The notes: generated by a model from the sequence alone, not told the origin. DNA of 64,000 nt from Opitutaceae bacterium (GCA_019455245.1 JACFMR010000007.1:1-64000), one strand, 5' to 3'; positions 26,691 to 36,035 are shown, numbered from the stretch's first letter. A program made the numbers and translations.

Positions 26691-27482
26691 GTGAACACCG
26701 CGAACGCATCCCTCCGGGCCTCCGTCCGCTGGATGCGGCGGTCGCGCCGGGTGCGTCGTTCGCTGGCCGGGGTGGCGGTGGTGGGGCTGGGCTGGTTGGT
26801 GTGGCAGGGCCTGCGTGAGGACGCGCTGCCGGATTTTTCCGTGCACGCCGAGATCACGGAGCGGAAGGCGGCGTTTTTCGGCTACCTGTTGCCGCAGGTA
26901 CAGCGTGTCAACGCGGAGATCCTGGCGGAGCGCCAACGCTTGCTGCGTATCCGGGAGGAATTGGTCAAGGAGGGCTCCGCCGGTTGGATCGACGCGAGGT
27001 GGCTGCGCAAGTTGGCCGGACGCTATGAACTCGAATTGACGGGTGATCCTGACGTAGAGTTTGCCGACCGATTGTTGGGGCGCGTCGACATCATTGCGCC
27101 TTCGTTGGTGCTGGCGCAGGCGGCGAACGAATCGGCCTGGGGTACGTCGCGTTTCGCCCTGCAAGGCAACAACCTGTTCGGCATGCGCACGTATGACGGG
27201 AGCGGTCTCGTGCCGCATCGGCGCAAACCGGGCCGGCGGTTCACGGTCGCGACCTATGACAGCGTGCGCGAATCCATCGCGGCTTATGTGCACAACCTGA
27301 ACACGCACTACCGCTACCGGCGATTACGGCAGATCCGGGCGGAGTTGCGGGAGCAGGGTCGTGACGTTTCCGGCCACGAGTTGGCCAACGGCCTCGGCGC
27401 GTATTCGACCCGGGGCTCCGCCTACATCGCCGTCGTTCAGTCGATGATCCGTACCAACGGGCTGGCGGAACACGATGAATGA
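26691..27482 (+). CDS. Bax-like peptidoglycan glucosaminidase (GH73 type)
   Basis: 263 residues. An N-terminal membrane anchor (SLAGVAVVGLGWLVWQGL) is followed by a helical region with a coiled-coil tendency and a C-terminal glucosaminidase domain: VLAQAANESAWGTSRFA supplies the probable catalytic Glu, then NNLFGMRTYD and SIAAYVHNLNTH YRY. Bax-like proteins cleave the glucosaminyl bond of peptidoglycan in cell-wall turnover. The GTG at 26691 is taken as start; an ATG at 26733 would still keep the anchor. Confidence 0.85.
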   Translation: MNTANASLRASVRWMRRSRRVRRSLAGVAVVGLGWLVWQGLREDALPDFSVHAEITERKAAFFGYLLPQVQRVNAEILAERQRLLRIREELVKEGSAGWIDARWLRKLAGRYELELTGDPDVEFADRLLGRVDIIAPSLVLAQAANESAWGTSRFALQGNNLFGMRTYDGSGLVPHRRKPGRRFTVATYDSVRESIAAYVHNLNTHYRYRRLRQIRAELREQGRDVSGHELANGLGAYSTRGSAYIAVVQSMIRTNGLAEHDE

Positions 27483-27567
27483 CCGCCCGGCGGCGGATGC
27501 GTTTGAGCGGATGTCGCCTGTGATCGAGATCGCCGGCAGTTGTCTGGCCGGATCGGGTGATGCCGGC

Positions 27568-27942
27568 TCAAGCCGGGCCGGGACCTTTTTGCACCGCCAT
27601 CAACCAGGCCAGCAGCTGCAAGGTGCGTTCGGCGTCGGGCATCTGGCTGCCGCGCGTGACAAACGCGTTGATCCGCTGGCGGGGCAGACCCAGCAGACGT
27701 GCGAGATTGGCCTGCGCACCGCGTTTGCGCAGATGCGGCCGCAGTTCGGCCCGCAACGCGTTCCACATCGGTGTGTCTTTGCCCGGACGCAAGGTCCGCC
27801 ACGCCGCGTCGCGCCCGGTGTTACGCTCCAAGCGATACGCCTTGACGGATTCCTTCGCGATCAAGGTTGCGGCATCAGTCAGCAAATCCAACAAAGCCAG
27901 CGGCAACCGCGCCTGGCTGGGGGTAATGACATCAAGAGACAT
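27568..27942 (-). CDS. Small helix-turn-helix-type protein
   Basis: 124 residues, mostly helical. The stretch QANLARLLGLPRQRINAFVT looks like an XRE-type helix-turn-helix, followed by DAERTLQLLAWLMA. The first half (SVKAYRLERNTGRDAAWRT) is not recognised. The start codon overlaps the first TGTCAC palindrome of the MITE-like element at 27941, so the promoter and leader of the gene are formed by that element. Could be a repressor fragment or the whole of a small regulator. Confidence 0.6.
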   Translation of the reverse strand: MSLDVITPSQARLPLALLDLLTDAATLIAKESVKAYRLERNTGRDAAWRTLRPGKDTPMWNALRAELRPHLRKRGAQANLARLLGLPRQRINAFVTRGSQMPDAERTLQLLAWLMAVQKGPGPA

Positions 27943-28026
27943 GTCACCTATTAAGTGACATAGATGAATCTCTGTAAATATTTATGTCCAGCGGGATAAG
28001 CGCGGATGTCACTTAATAGGTGACAT
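27941..28026. repeat. MITE-like element with perfect 21-bp terminal inverted repeats
   Basis: The 21 bases at 27941-27961 (ATGTCACCTATTAAGTGACA followed by T) are the exact reverse complement of those at 28006-28026. Each end is itself a palindrome (ATGTCAC...GTGACAT). The 44-bp centre is AT-rich relative to the region and has no open frame. One end overlaps the start codon of the helix-turn-helix gene, the other contains the stop codon of the mutarotase-like gene. Related single motifs lie at 7920 and 9897. Confidence 0.85.
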
Positions 28027-28885
28027 CCGTGGCGGGGCCGAATTCGTAGGTGAGGGTCCAGGCGTGGTCGGCCCCGGGGGGGAGGTCGCGGACGAGGTAG
28101 GGTTCGATCGACCAGGTGTTGCTGTTGCCCCAGACCGGGCAGGTGTCGGGCACGAAGTCGGTCGAGAACACGAGCTGCGTGAGTTTCGGATGGGAGAGGA
28201 CGGCGCGCAACGGGGTGGCGGGATCGACGATGAGTTGCTCGAAGTGGCCGTCGTCGCGGTGAAGGAAGCGGCGTTTGAAAGCGAGCCGGCGTTGGTCGTC
28301 GAACTCGTAGCCTTCGTTGGGTTGCATGTCCCAGGTGGCGGGGAGGCCGCAGGTGAGCAGGCGGTCGTCGAGCGCGAAGAACGGATGGGCAAACCAGTGC
28401 AGGGGCAGGAGGCGGTCGCCGGTGTTGGTCAGCCGGGTGGAGGAAATCACGGTGCGCTGGCGCAGGGCGACACGGCGCGTGAGCTGGCAGGCGTAGCCGT
28501 TGCCGGATTGCTCGGTGCAGAACTCGATGGCGTCGCGGCTGGTGGTGACGGACCACGGGCACGGGGTGGTGACGTCGAGCACGCCGGCCATGTTGCGGGC
28601 GACGTCGCCGACGCCGATGATGAAGCCGCGGGCGTCTTCCAGAATCAGCGGCCGGCCGGTACCGAACTCGGCGTGGCGGAAGGATTCGGGCAGACCCTGG
28701 CCGTTGAAGGGGATGGGGTCGGGCACGGGCCACTCCGGCCCGGTGAGGAGGGGGCCGGCCTTGCGGTCGTGGACCTGCCAGATGTAGCCGCCCCAACAAT
28801 ACCGCAGGCCGAGGCGGGGCCGGTCCGCCGCCGCGGCCGGATCCAAGAGGTGAACCACCAGTTCGCCGTTGGACAGTTTCAGCAT
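28013..28885 (-). CDS. Galactose mutarotase-like (aldose 1-epimerase superfamily) protein
   Basis: 290 residues, predicted all-beta supersandwich. Typical stretches are TRLTNTGDRLLPLHWFAHPF, with a conserved His, and WGNSNTWSIEPYLVRDLPPG, with the likely catalytic Glu near the end. Family members interconvert sugar anomers or bind sugars. The last codons (D-V-T-Y and TAA) are made by the TGTCAC palindrome at 28006-28026, so the natural C-terminus may have been altered by that insertion. It is downstream of an unknown periplasmic protein gene on the same strand. Confidence 0.72.
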   Translation of the reverse strand: MLKLSNGELVVHLLDPAAAADRPRLGLRYCWGGYIWQVHDRKAGPLLTGPEWPVPDPIPFNGQGLPESFRHAEFGTGRPLILEDARGFIIGVGDVARNMAGVLDVTTPCPWSVTTSRDAIEFCTEQSGNGYACQLTRRVALRQRTVISSTRLTNTGDRLLPLHWFAHPFFALDDRLLTCGLPATWDMQPNEGYEFDDQRRLAFKRRFLHRDDGHFEQLIVDPATPLRAVLSHPKLTQLVFSTDFVPDTCPVWGNSNTWSIEPYLVRDLPPGADHAWTLTYEFGPATDVTY

Positions 28886-28928
28886 GCCGCGTTGACGACG
28901 ATCTGCGGAAGGTGGCCGGCGGGGCGGA

Positions 28929-29498
28929 TCACTTGATGCGGCGGACGCGTACGGTGGTGTTGCGGCCCTCGACGATCAGCACAAACGAGCCGTTGGGCCG
29001 GGGGGCGATTTCCACCTCGCGGTTCACGAGTTCGACGGGGATGGGTTCAACGCCCTCCCACACCTGGCCGTTGTCCAGCCGGAAGCTGTTGCCGCCGACC
29101 CAGCCCTTGACGCGGCCGAAGAGGGAAGGCTGGTCCTTCCATTCCTGGTTGAGGCCGAGGTCGGGCAGGCCGAAGCGCTGCAGGAGGCTTTTCTGCTCGT
29201 GCTGGGCGATCCGCTCCTGGGCGATCTGCTCGGCCTTCTGCTGGGCGATCTGCTCGACCTTTTGTTCGACGATTTTCTCGGCGATCTGCGTGGCCTGCTC
29301 TTGGGCGGCGGTTTCGACGGCGCCGGTGTAGTGGCGTACGATGGCCTCGTTGACGGCCTGGAGCTGGGCGGGGCTGAGCCGGTAGAGGCCGGACTGGCGG
29401 AATTCCTCCGCGGTCATGATCGCCTGCAGGCCGGGAAAGGATTCGGCGGCAAACGCGAGGGGGGAACAGCAGAGGAAAGCGAGCAGGAGTCTCTTCAT
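28929..29498 (-). CDS. Periplasmic coiled-coil protein, uncharacterised
   Basis: 189 residues, not recognised. A signal peptide (MKRLLLAFLCCSPLAFAAES) is followed by a helical region and a regular coiled coil of about 45 residues rich in Gln, Glu and Ile (IAEKIVEQKVEQIAQQKAEQ). The C-terminal 70 residues form a small beta domain (SFRLDNGQVWEGV, EIAPRPNGSFVLIVEGRN) that ends in a basic tail. Similar SH3-like endings occur in other envelope proteins of this type. Function unknown. Confidence 0.7.
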   Translation of the reverse strand: MKRLLLAFLCCSPLAFAAESFPGLQAIMTAEEFRQSGLYRLSPAQLQAVNEAIVRHYTGAVETAAQEQATQIAEKIVEQKVEQIAQQKAEQIAQERIAQHEQKSLLQRFGLPDLGLNQEWKDQPSLFGRVKGWVGGNSFRLDNGQVWEGVEPIPVELVNREVEIAPRPNGSFVLIVEGRNTTVRVRRIK

Positions 29499-29570
29499 GA
29501 TGGCGGGCATTGAGGGGGTGAAGGCGGGCGGGTGCAAAGCATCACTGTGCTCATGCTTTCGCGGCCAGCG

Positions 29571-31331
29571 TCAAGCCTCGAGGAACTCGGAGCCGGCGGA
29601 TTGGGCGGCGATGAGCTGGGAGAAGACGCCCTTGCGGGCGTTGAGTTCCCGGAAGTTGCCCTGTTCGACCACGACCCCTTCACGCAGGACCACGATACGG
29701 TCGGCGTTCTTGATGGTGCTGAGGCGATGGGCGATGGTGATGACGGTGCGGCCGGTGGAGAGGCGGTCGAGGGCTTCCTGGATGAGGCGTTCGCTCTCGT
29801 AATCGAGGGCGGAGGTGGCTTCGTCGAGGATGAGCACGGGGGGGTTGCGCAGAATGGCCCGGGCGATGGCGATGCGCTGCCGCTGGCCGCCGGAGAGGGA
29901 GACGCCGCGTTCGCCGACGGGGGTGTCGTAGCCCTGCGGCATTTTCAGGATGAATTCCTCGGCGTTGGCCAGCCGGGCGGCCTCGCGGACCTCCTCCATG
30001 GCGGCGCCGGGCCGGGCGAAGCGGATGTTGTCGCCGACCGAGCCGGAGAGCAGGATGCTTTCCTGCATGACGACGGCCATCTGCCGGCGCATCCAGCGCA
30101 TGTCCCATTCGGCCTGGGGCACCCCGTCGATCAGGATGACGCCCTCGGTCGGGGCGTAGAGTCCGAGCAGCAGGTTGGCGAGCGTGCTCTTGCCCGAGCC
30201 GGAGGGACCGACGAAGGCGACATGTTCGCCGGGGTGGATGACCAGGTTGAGGTTGCGGATGACGGTCTTGTCGGGCGCGGACGGATAGCGGAATGAGACC
30301 TGGTCGTAAACGAGGTCACCGCGGATGCGTTCCTCGCGGCGTTTGCCGTGCCAGGTCTCGACGTAATGCGAGTCGATGAGCTCCTTGATGCTGGTGTAAC
30401 CCTCCTTGGCGGCGAAGTAGGGTTCGCTCAGGCCGATGAACATGTGCACCGGACCGAGGATGTAGCCGAAACCGGCCATGAAGGCGAAGAGCGTGCCAAT
30501 GGAGATGCCGCCCTTGATCGCCATGATGGCGCCGCCCGCGATGACGATGAGCGAGAGGGTTTGCATACCCACGTGCACGTAGGTGCCGAAGAGCGCGTTG
30601 ACGTAGGACTGGGAGATGCGGCTGCGGGCGAAGGACTGGCTGCTGTGGTCGAGGGCGCGCTCGGCCTGGTCTTCCTCGCCGAAGCTGCGCACGAGGCGCA
30701 GGGCGGACATGTATTCGGAGGCGGTGCCGGTGAGGTGTTCCTGCGCGAGGCGGTTGGCGTTGTTCTCCCGCTGGATGCGGCTGAAGAAAAACCACTTGGC
30801 CGAGGCGTAGACCGGGATGGCCAGCAGCAGGACGAGCAGCAGAAACCAGTTCATCCAAGCGAGGATCGCAATGATGCATGCGCCCATGAGCAGGTTGGGC
30901 AGCAGCTGGTTGAGCACGGCGAAGAGCAGGCCCTCGATTTTCTGGGTGTCGAACGCGTACTTGGACAGCAACCGGCCGGTCTTCTGGCCGTCGAGATAAC
31001 TGAAACTCAGGAACTGCATCCGGAAGAAGATGCGGCTGCGCATCTCAACCATGAGCCCGGCCATGGTCTTGGCGATGGAGTTGGCGCCCCAGACCGAAAA
31101 CGCGAAATGCAGCAGCAAACAGAAGATAAACCAAAGGCTGAGGTGCAGGACGCCTTCGATGCTGCCCTCCTTCAGCGGCCGGTCCACGATCTGCTGAATC
31201 AGAAAGGTGCAGGGCGCCGCCGCCAGACTGCGCATCAGCGCAAGGATGACGCCGCCGCGGAAACGGCGGCGCGCGCCCCAGAGGTAGCCGAGGAGGGTGC
31301 GCTGCTCGAGCGGATTGACGGGAGGTTGCAT
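29571..31331 (-). CDS. ABC transporter, fused permease and ATPase (MsbA-like exporter)
   Basis: 586 residues. About six membrane helices make up the first 330 residues, followed by an ATPase domain with Walker A GPSGSGKST, Q-loop region, signature LSGGQRQRIAIARA, Walker B VLILDEATSALD and switch His in ITIAHRLST. Such half-transporters work as homodimers or heterodimers and export lipids, peptides or drugs. Only one half is encoded here, so a homodimer is likely. I use the ATG at 31331; a TTG at 31355 adds eight residues. It is 59 bp downstream of a Gfo/Idh/MocA gene. Confidence 0.93.
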   Translation of the reverse strand: MQPPVNPLEQRTLLGYLWGARRRFRGGVILALMRSLAAAPCTFLIQQIVDRPLKEGSIEGVLHLSLWFIFCLLLHFAFSVWGANSIAKTMAGLMVEMRSRIFFRMQFLSFSYLDGQKTGRLLSKYAFDTQKIEGLLFAVLNQLLPNLLMGACIIAILAWMNWFLLLVLLLAIPVYASAKWFFFSRIQRENNANRLAQEHLTGTASEYMSALRLVRSFGEEDQAERALDHSSQSFARSRISQSYVNALFGTYVHVGMQTLSLIVIAGGAIMAIKGGISIGTLFAFMAGFGYILGPVHMFIGLSEPYFAAKEGYTSIKELIDSHYVETWHGKRREERIRGDLVYDQVSFRYPSAPDKTVIRNLNLVIHPGEHVAFVGPSGSGKSTLANLLLGLYAPTEGVILIDGVPQAEWDMRWMRRQMAVVMQESILLSGSVGDNIRFARPGAAMEEVREAARLANAEEFILKMPQGYDTPVGERGVSLSGGQRQRIAIARAILRNPPVLILDEATSALDYESERLIQEALDRLSTGRTVITIAHRLSTIKNADRIVVLREGVVVEQGNFRELNARKGVFSQLIAAQSAGSEFLEA

Positions 31332-31390
31332 GGGAGACCGGCCGGATGGCAGCAACGGGTGTGCCAGCGGCCGGTTGGGCGGTGGGTAAC

Positions 31391-32479
31391 TTATGAACGC
31401 GACTTGCCGTGGCCGCCGTGCATGGCGTCGTAGAACGGATCGCCCGGTTGGATGCTGCCGCGGCGCACGGTCGTGTCGGTGTAGGCCGATTTGTAGATCG
31501 CGGCCAGGAACTCGAGGGTGCGGCGGGCTTCCTCCCCGCCGGTGAGCGGGGTGGTGTTGTCGTCCATGTTCTTAACCAGGGTCACCAGCTGGGCGCCATG
31601 GGTGGAGCCGACGTCCGCGGGGAATGCGTCCCAGGCGGACTTGAGCGCGGCGGCATCAGTGCCCTCGGCGGGCGTCATTTTCCAGTTGTCCTTGGTGTAG
31701 GCGTAAAGGTGGGTGAGCTCGATGGTGGCCTGTTCGCAATCGAGGCGCACATAGGTCTCCTGCCGCGGGCAGAGCGTGCTGTTGATGATGGAGGCGCGGG
31801 CGCCGTTGGCGAACTTCACGAGCGCCATGGAGACGTCCTCGACCTCGATCTTATGATGCAGGGTTTCGGCGACGGCCTTCACCTCGGTCCATTCGCCGAG
31901 GAGATTGAGCAGGTGGTCCATGCTGTGGATGCCCTGGCTCATGGTGGGGCCGCCGAGTTCGGTGGTCCATTTGCCGCGCCACGGCACGGCGTAGTAGGCC
32001 ACATCGCGATACCAAAGGGTGTTGCAAACGGCGACGAGCGGGCGGCCGAAGCGGCCGGATTGCAGGAGGTCGCGCACGTGCACGTTGGAGGTGGCGAAGC
32101 GCATCTGGAACACGCAGGCGGTGTGGCGGCCGGTCTGCTTTTCAGCGGCGGCGATGCGGTCGAACTCGGCCAACGAGGCGCAGAGGGGCTTTTCGCAGAG
32201 CACCCAGGCGCCGGCTTCCATGGCGGCGATGCTCATGGCGGCGTGCAGGCCCGGCGGGGCGGCGATGAGCACCAGGTCGGGCTTCTCCTCGCGCAGCATG
32301 GTGGCGTAATCGGTGTGGGCGCCGGGTATGCCAAAGCGCTCGCAGAAAGCGCGGGCGCGGGCGGCATCGATGTCGCAGGCGGCCACCAGTTGAACGCGAC
32401 CCCGGGTGAACTCGACGGCGCGCACATGCGCCTCGCCGATGCCCCCGGTGCCGACCAGAACAGCACGGTAGGTTTTCAT
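31391..32479 (-). CDS. Gfo/Idh/MocA family oxidoreductase
   Basis: 362 residues. Dinucleotide motif VGTGGIGEAHVRAV at the N-terminus, signature lysine in WVLCEKPLCASLAEF, and a C-terminal domain with GPTMSQGIHSMDHLLNLLGE, where the His is conserved in many members. Likely oxidises a sugar or inositol with NAD(P). It starts 9 bp after the stop of the sodium/solute symporter gene, so the transported substrate is probably also its substrate or a precursor (inference). Confidence 0.92.
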   Translation of the reverse strand: MKTYRAVLVGTGGIGEAHVRAVEFTRGRVQLVAACDIDAARARAFCERFGIPGAHTDYATMLREEKPDLVLIAAPPGLHAAMSIAAMEAGAWVLCEKPLCASLAEFDRIAAAEKQTGRHTACVFQMRFATSNVHVRDLLQSGRFGRPLVAVCNTLWYRDVAYYAVPWRGKWTTELGGPTMSQGIHSMDHLLNLLGEWTEVKAVAETLHHKIEVEDVSMALVKFANGARASIINSTLCPRQETYVRLDCEQATIELTHLYAYTKDNWKMTPAEGTDAAALKSAWDAFPADVGSTHGAQLVTLVKNMDDNTTPLTGGEEARRTLEFLAAIYKSAYTDTTVRRGSIQPGDPFYDAMHGGHGKSRS

Positions 32480-32488
32480 GGAAAAGAA

Positions 32489-34576
32489 TTACTTGGCTTC
32501 CAGCACGATCGGGGTCTTGCGCGGGGTGTAAACGGTGAGGCCGAGCAGCGACTGCGTGGGTGCGGGGAACAGGTAGCTGGCGCAGTAGCCGATGGTGATC
32601 GTGGAAAGGTTGGCGATGACGATGTAGAAGAACGGGTGCACCAGATTGACCGTCCAGGAGGCGAGGGTGAGCACGAGGCTGGCGCCGACGCCGATGAAGG
32701 CGCCCTGCCAGTTGGCGCGCTTGGTGAACATGCCGAGCGCATAGCAACCGGCGAAGCCGCCGCCGAGCAGGCCCATGAGGATGAAGGAGGTGTCGAGCGC
32801 GGACTTGATGTCCGACTTGGCCAGCAGCAGCGCGGTGCCGATGCCGATGCAGCCGCCCACGATGGTGGTGGTCTCGGCCAGGCGCAGGCTCTTCTTCTGG
32901 GTCGCGTGCTTGGCGTAGCGTTCGTAGAAGTCGACCGACACGAGCGTGGCCACGCTGTTGATGCTGGAGGAGAGCGTGGACATCGAGGCGGCGAAGATGC
33001 CGGCGATGATCAGGCCGGTGACGCCGACCGGCAGCTCGGCGGCGATGAACTGCGGGAAGGTCGAGTCCACGCTGAGCATCGGGTTGAGGTTGGCGGGGTG
33101 CTGCTTGTAGTAGACGTAAAGGGCGGTGCCGATGCCGAAGAAGGTCAGGTTGCCCGGCACGACGATGGCGGCGAGCGTCCACACCGACCAGCCGGCCTCC
33201 TTGTCGGACTTGGTGGAGAGCACGCGCTGCATCATGACCTGGTCCTGCGGATACACGAGCACGCCGAGGATGTTGAGGATGATGAAGCCCCAGACGGTGG
33301 CCTGGGTGAGGTTGAAGCTCCAGTCGAAGGTCTCGAACTTGTCGTCGGCGATCGCGGTTTGGAAGAACCCGCCGACGCCGCCGTCGATGTTCAGCATGAT
33401 GTAGCCGATGGCAACAAAGGCGCCGCCGAGCATCACCACCACCTGGATGAAGTCGGTCCAGATCACGGCCTTCATGCCGCCCAGCGCGGTGTAGAGGATG
33501 GTCACCACGCCCATGATGAGGATGGAGAGCGTGATGTTGAGGCCGGTGACGGCCGACATGGCGAGCGAGGGCAGGTAGAGCACGATGCTCATGCGGCCGC
33601 CGAGCTGCATGACGATGGCGATGGCCGAGGCGAGCATGCGGATCTTTGGGTGAAACCGCATCTCCAGGTAATGATACACCGACATCAGGCTGAGCCGGCG
33701 GATCAACGGCACGATCATGATGGCGACAAAGATGGTGCCGACCATGCCGACGACATTGTTGGCGAGGTAGAGCCAGTTCTCGGAGAATGATTTGGCCGGG
33801 GTGGCGATGTAGCTGATCGCGCTGGTGCCGGTGGCGTAAAGGCTGACGCCGGCCGCCCACCAGGGGATGTTGCGACCGCCGAGGAAGAAGTCCGCGTTGT
33901 CCACGCTCAGCTTGTCCTTGCGGTAATAGTAAAAGCCGATGACCGCGGTGAAGCCCAGATAGATGATGATGATGGCCCAGTCGAAGGGCTTGAGCAGGCG
34001 TTTGGTCAGCGCGACGGTGAGGTGGGCGGTGGTTTCACGGCCGTCGGCATCGCGGGTGGTCAGCAGGAAGCCGTCCTTGGCGCGCTGCACACCGGTCACT
34101 GTTCCTACGACGGTGGTATCGCCGAGGCTGGCCCACGTGTCGGTGATGGTGTGATAGGTGTAAAAAGTGACCTGGTCTGGTGCCGGCGCGCCGAGGGCCA
34201 GCACGTGGGCCTGGCCGCCGCCCTGCAGTTCGGTGCGCAGTCGGCCGGGCGGGGTGGACTTGCGGGTCCAGCCGGCCTTGTCGTGGCAAAACCAAGCCTG
34301 CGAGCCGTCGGCCTGTTCTGCGAGCAGCCACAACTTGTCGTAATGCACGACTTGGGCGAGCGGCTTAACACCGGCGGCAGGGCCGGTCAGTTCGGGCAAA
34401 GTCAGATCCGCCGGGGCGACGAGCTTGGCCGCGGCTTCTGCCGGGTTCAGCGGCGTGAGGCTGAGGGAAATGAGCCCTTCAGCGCGGGCAAATACGGAGA
34501 GAAAGGGGAGGAGCAGCAACAGTGCGCAGGAGCGCCGGCAGAGGGGGAGCATGGGGCGTGCATTGAGCCGACCCAT
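32489..34576 (-). CDS. Sodium/solute symporter with large N-terminal extracytoplasmic domain
   Basis: 695 residues. A signal sequence (CRRSCALLLLLPFLSVFARA) and about 165 residues of beta-rich, Kelch-like sequence (VVHYDKLWLLAEQ, VTFYTYHTITDTWASLG) precede the membrane part, which starts near residue 195 (FDWAIIIIYLGFTAVIGFYY) and has the usual 12-13 helices of the SSS family, including FFLGGRNIPWWAAGVSLYAT. SSS proteins import sugars, acids or sialic acid with sodium. The extra domain probably binds the substrate in the periplasm. First gene of a pair with the Gfo/Idh/MocA enzyme; ferritin-like and PhyH genes lie upstream on the same strand. Confidence 0.9.
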   Translation of the reverse strand: MGRLNARPMLPLCRRSCALLLLLPFLSVFARAEGLISLSLTPLNPAEAAAKLVAPADLTLPELTGPAAGVKPLAQVVHYDKLWLLAEQADGSQAWFCHDKAGWTRKSTPPGRLRTELQGGGQAHVLALGAPAPDQVTFYTYHTITDTWASLGDTTVVGTVTGVQRAKDGFLLTTRDADGRETTAHLTVALTKRLLKPFDWAIIIIYLGFTAVIGFYYYRKDKLSVDNADFFLGGRNIPWWAAGVSLYATGTSAISYIATPAKSFSENWLYLANNVVGMVGTIFVAIMIVPLIRRLSLMSVYHYLEMRFHPKIRMLASAIAIVMQLGGRMSIVLYLPSLAMSAVTGLNITLSILIMGVVTILYTALGGMKAVIWTDFIQVVVMLGGAFVAIGYIMLNIDGGVGGFFQTAIADDKFETFDWSFNLTQATVWGFIILNILGVLVYPQDQVMMQRVLSTKSDKEAGWSVWTLAAIVVPGNLTFFGIGTALYVYYKQHPANLNPMLSVDSTFPQFIAAELPVGVTGLIIAGIFAASMSTLSSSINSVATLVSVDFYERYAKHATQKKSLRLAETTTIVGGCIGIGTALLLAKSDIKSALDTSFILMGLLGGGFAGCYALGMFTKRANWQGAFIGVGASLVLTLASWTVNLVHPFFYIVIANLSTITIGYCASYLFPAPTQSLLGLTVYTPRKTPIVLEAK

Positions 34577-34676
34577 GACCTGATGTTCAAGGCACTATTT
34601 CACGAATAATCAAAACGAAGCGCCACGCGCCTCCGTCGCGGCGTACCTATGGTTGGCCGGCCCGAGCGATGCGCGC

Positions 34677-35993
34677 TCAGGCGACGCCGGCGAGCTTGAG
34701 AATTTTCTCGCCGGTGAGGCGCTTTTCTTTGGTCAAGGAGTGTGGGGTGAGACCGCCGAAGCGGGCAGCGAACTCCTTGAATTTCTCCTGGGTGGCCTTG
34801 ACGAATTCCTCGGTGGGCCGGGTCTCGCCGAACTGCGCCATCATCTCGGGCAGCCAGCGGTGGCCGTAGCGGACGTGGTTTTGTTCGTCGTTGCGGTCGA
34901 AGGCGAGGAGGGTGTCGGCCTCGAAGTCGTTGAGCTCGCGCACACGGTCCATCACGTGGGCCTTGGTCGGGAAACTGCCGGCCTCAAATTCCATCGTCAT
35001 CAAAGCGTAGCGCTCGTGCGGGGGCATCTGGATGAGGATGTTGTAGAGATCGAGCGAGTGCTCGACCGTCATCAGGTCGACGCCGAGCTTGGGCAGCTGG
35101 CGGAAACCGAACTGGCTGTGGCGCGACTCGTCCCAAAGGTGCCGCGCGAGGTCGAAGTGCAGGTCGAACGGCGCGTTGGGCGTTTCGTAGAAAACGGTGG
35201 CGAGGTAGTCGATCGCGTCCATTTCCATCATCAGCCAGACGTAAACCATCAGGCGGATGACGCGGGCGTCGGTATTGGGATCGGTGAGCCACGGGCGCAC
35301 GATCGGATCTTCCGTCGGGTCGTAGCCGAAGACGCTGGAGCAAACGGGATACTTGCCGCGGTTGCAGGTCGCCGGGTGGGTGAACGGGGTTTGCTGGTGC
35401 GCCCAGACATAGCCGGCGGCGAGCGGCAGGCGGGTTTCCTGGCCGAGCCAGCCGCCGAGGTCGTCGAGCGCCTGGGTCAGGTGCAGTTTCCACTCCCGCG
35501 CTTCCACGCCCTGCAGCCAGGGCTTGATCTCGGCGAGGTGGCGTTCCTCGTCGGCGATGAATTCCTCGACGAGTTTCTTCGACGGCCAGTCGGCCAGATG
35601 ATCGGTGACCTTGAGGTAGTGCCGGTAGGCCTCGAGCAGCGCGGGCTTCAGCACCTCATAAAATCCGGCGGTGATGACGAGCGGGTCGTCGGTGTTGCGA
35701 CCCACGGCCTCGTCGAAGAGACGCTTGATTTCGGCGCGGGCGGTTTCCTGCGTGCCGAAGGTCGTGAGTTCGCGGCCGCGCTCGCGGAGGAAACGCGCGT
35801 GGCCGGCGGATTCCCAGGCGTGCTGGCACACGAGGTATTTCAGCTCCGGTTCGCCGACGCGATAGACGAGGGTGGTCACCGTGCGCAGGAACTCGCGCTC
35901 GACCTCGAACAGCAGGCGGAGCAGGCGGGTCATTTCATTGACGGCGGCCATGCGGCCGGAGGAAGCGGGGCGGGCGGAAGCGGTGGTGGCCAT
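34677..35993 (-). CDS. Ferritin-like (putative di-iron) protein
   Basis: 438 residues, helical, no signal peptide. The Glu/His spacing is that of ferritin-like four-helix bundles: VEREFLRTV and HAWESAGHARFLRER in the first third, ADEERHLAEIKPW near 150, then a second set with MMEMDAIDYLATVFYE, WDESRHSQFGFRQL near 290 and NDEQNHVRYGHRWLPE near 385. This suggests two bundles or a duplicated bundle, each possibly holding two irons. Related families include oxygenases and hydroxylases such as MiaE. No reaction can be stated. It is 100 bp upstream of the symporter gene and downstream of PhyH copy 2. Confidence 0.72.
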   Translation of the reverse strand: MATTASARPASSGRMAAVNEMTRLLRLLFEVEREFLRTVTTLVYRVGEPELKYLVCQHAWESAGHARFLRERGRELTTFGTQETARAEIKRLFDEAVGRNTDDPLVITAGFYEVLKPALLEAYRHYLKVTDHLADWPSKKLVEEFIADEERHLAEIKPWLQGVEAREWKLHLTQALDDLGGWLGQETRLPLAAGYVWAHQQTPFTHPATCNRGKYPVCSSVFGYDPTEDPIVRPWLTDPNTDARVIRLMVYVWLMMEMDAIDYLATVFYETPNAPFDLHFDLARHLWDESRHSQFGFRQLPKLGVDLMTVEHSLDLYNILIQMPPHERYALMTMEFEAGSFPTKAHVMDRVRELNDFEADTLLAFDRNDEQNHVRYGHRWLPEMMAQFGETRPTEEFVKATQEKFKEFAARFGGLTPHSLTKEKRLTGEKILKLAGVA

Positions 35994-36035
35994 GGGGATG
36001 ACGGAGAGTGGGGGAGGAGGGAGTGATGGTTCTTA

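Noticed and set aside
31409..33790. A 793-codon open frame on the plus strand opposite the symporter and oxidoreductase genes
   Set aside because: It is antisense to two clear enzyme genes, is rich in Gly, His, Glu and Ala as expected for shadow frames in GC-rich DNA, and matches no family. The same holds for long antisense frames at 4484-6700, 38406-40541, 40661-43207 and 46560-48578.
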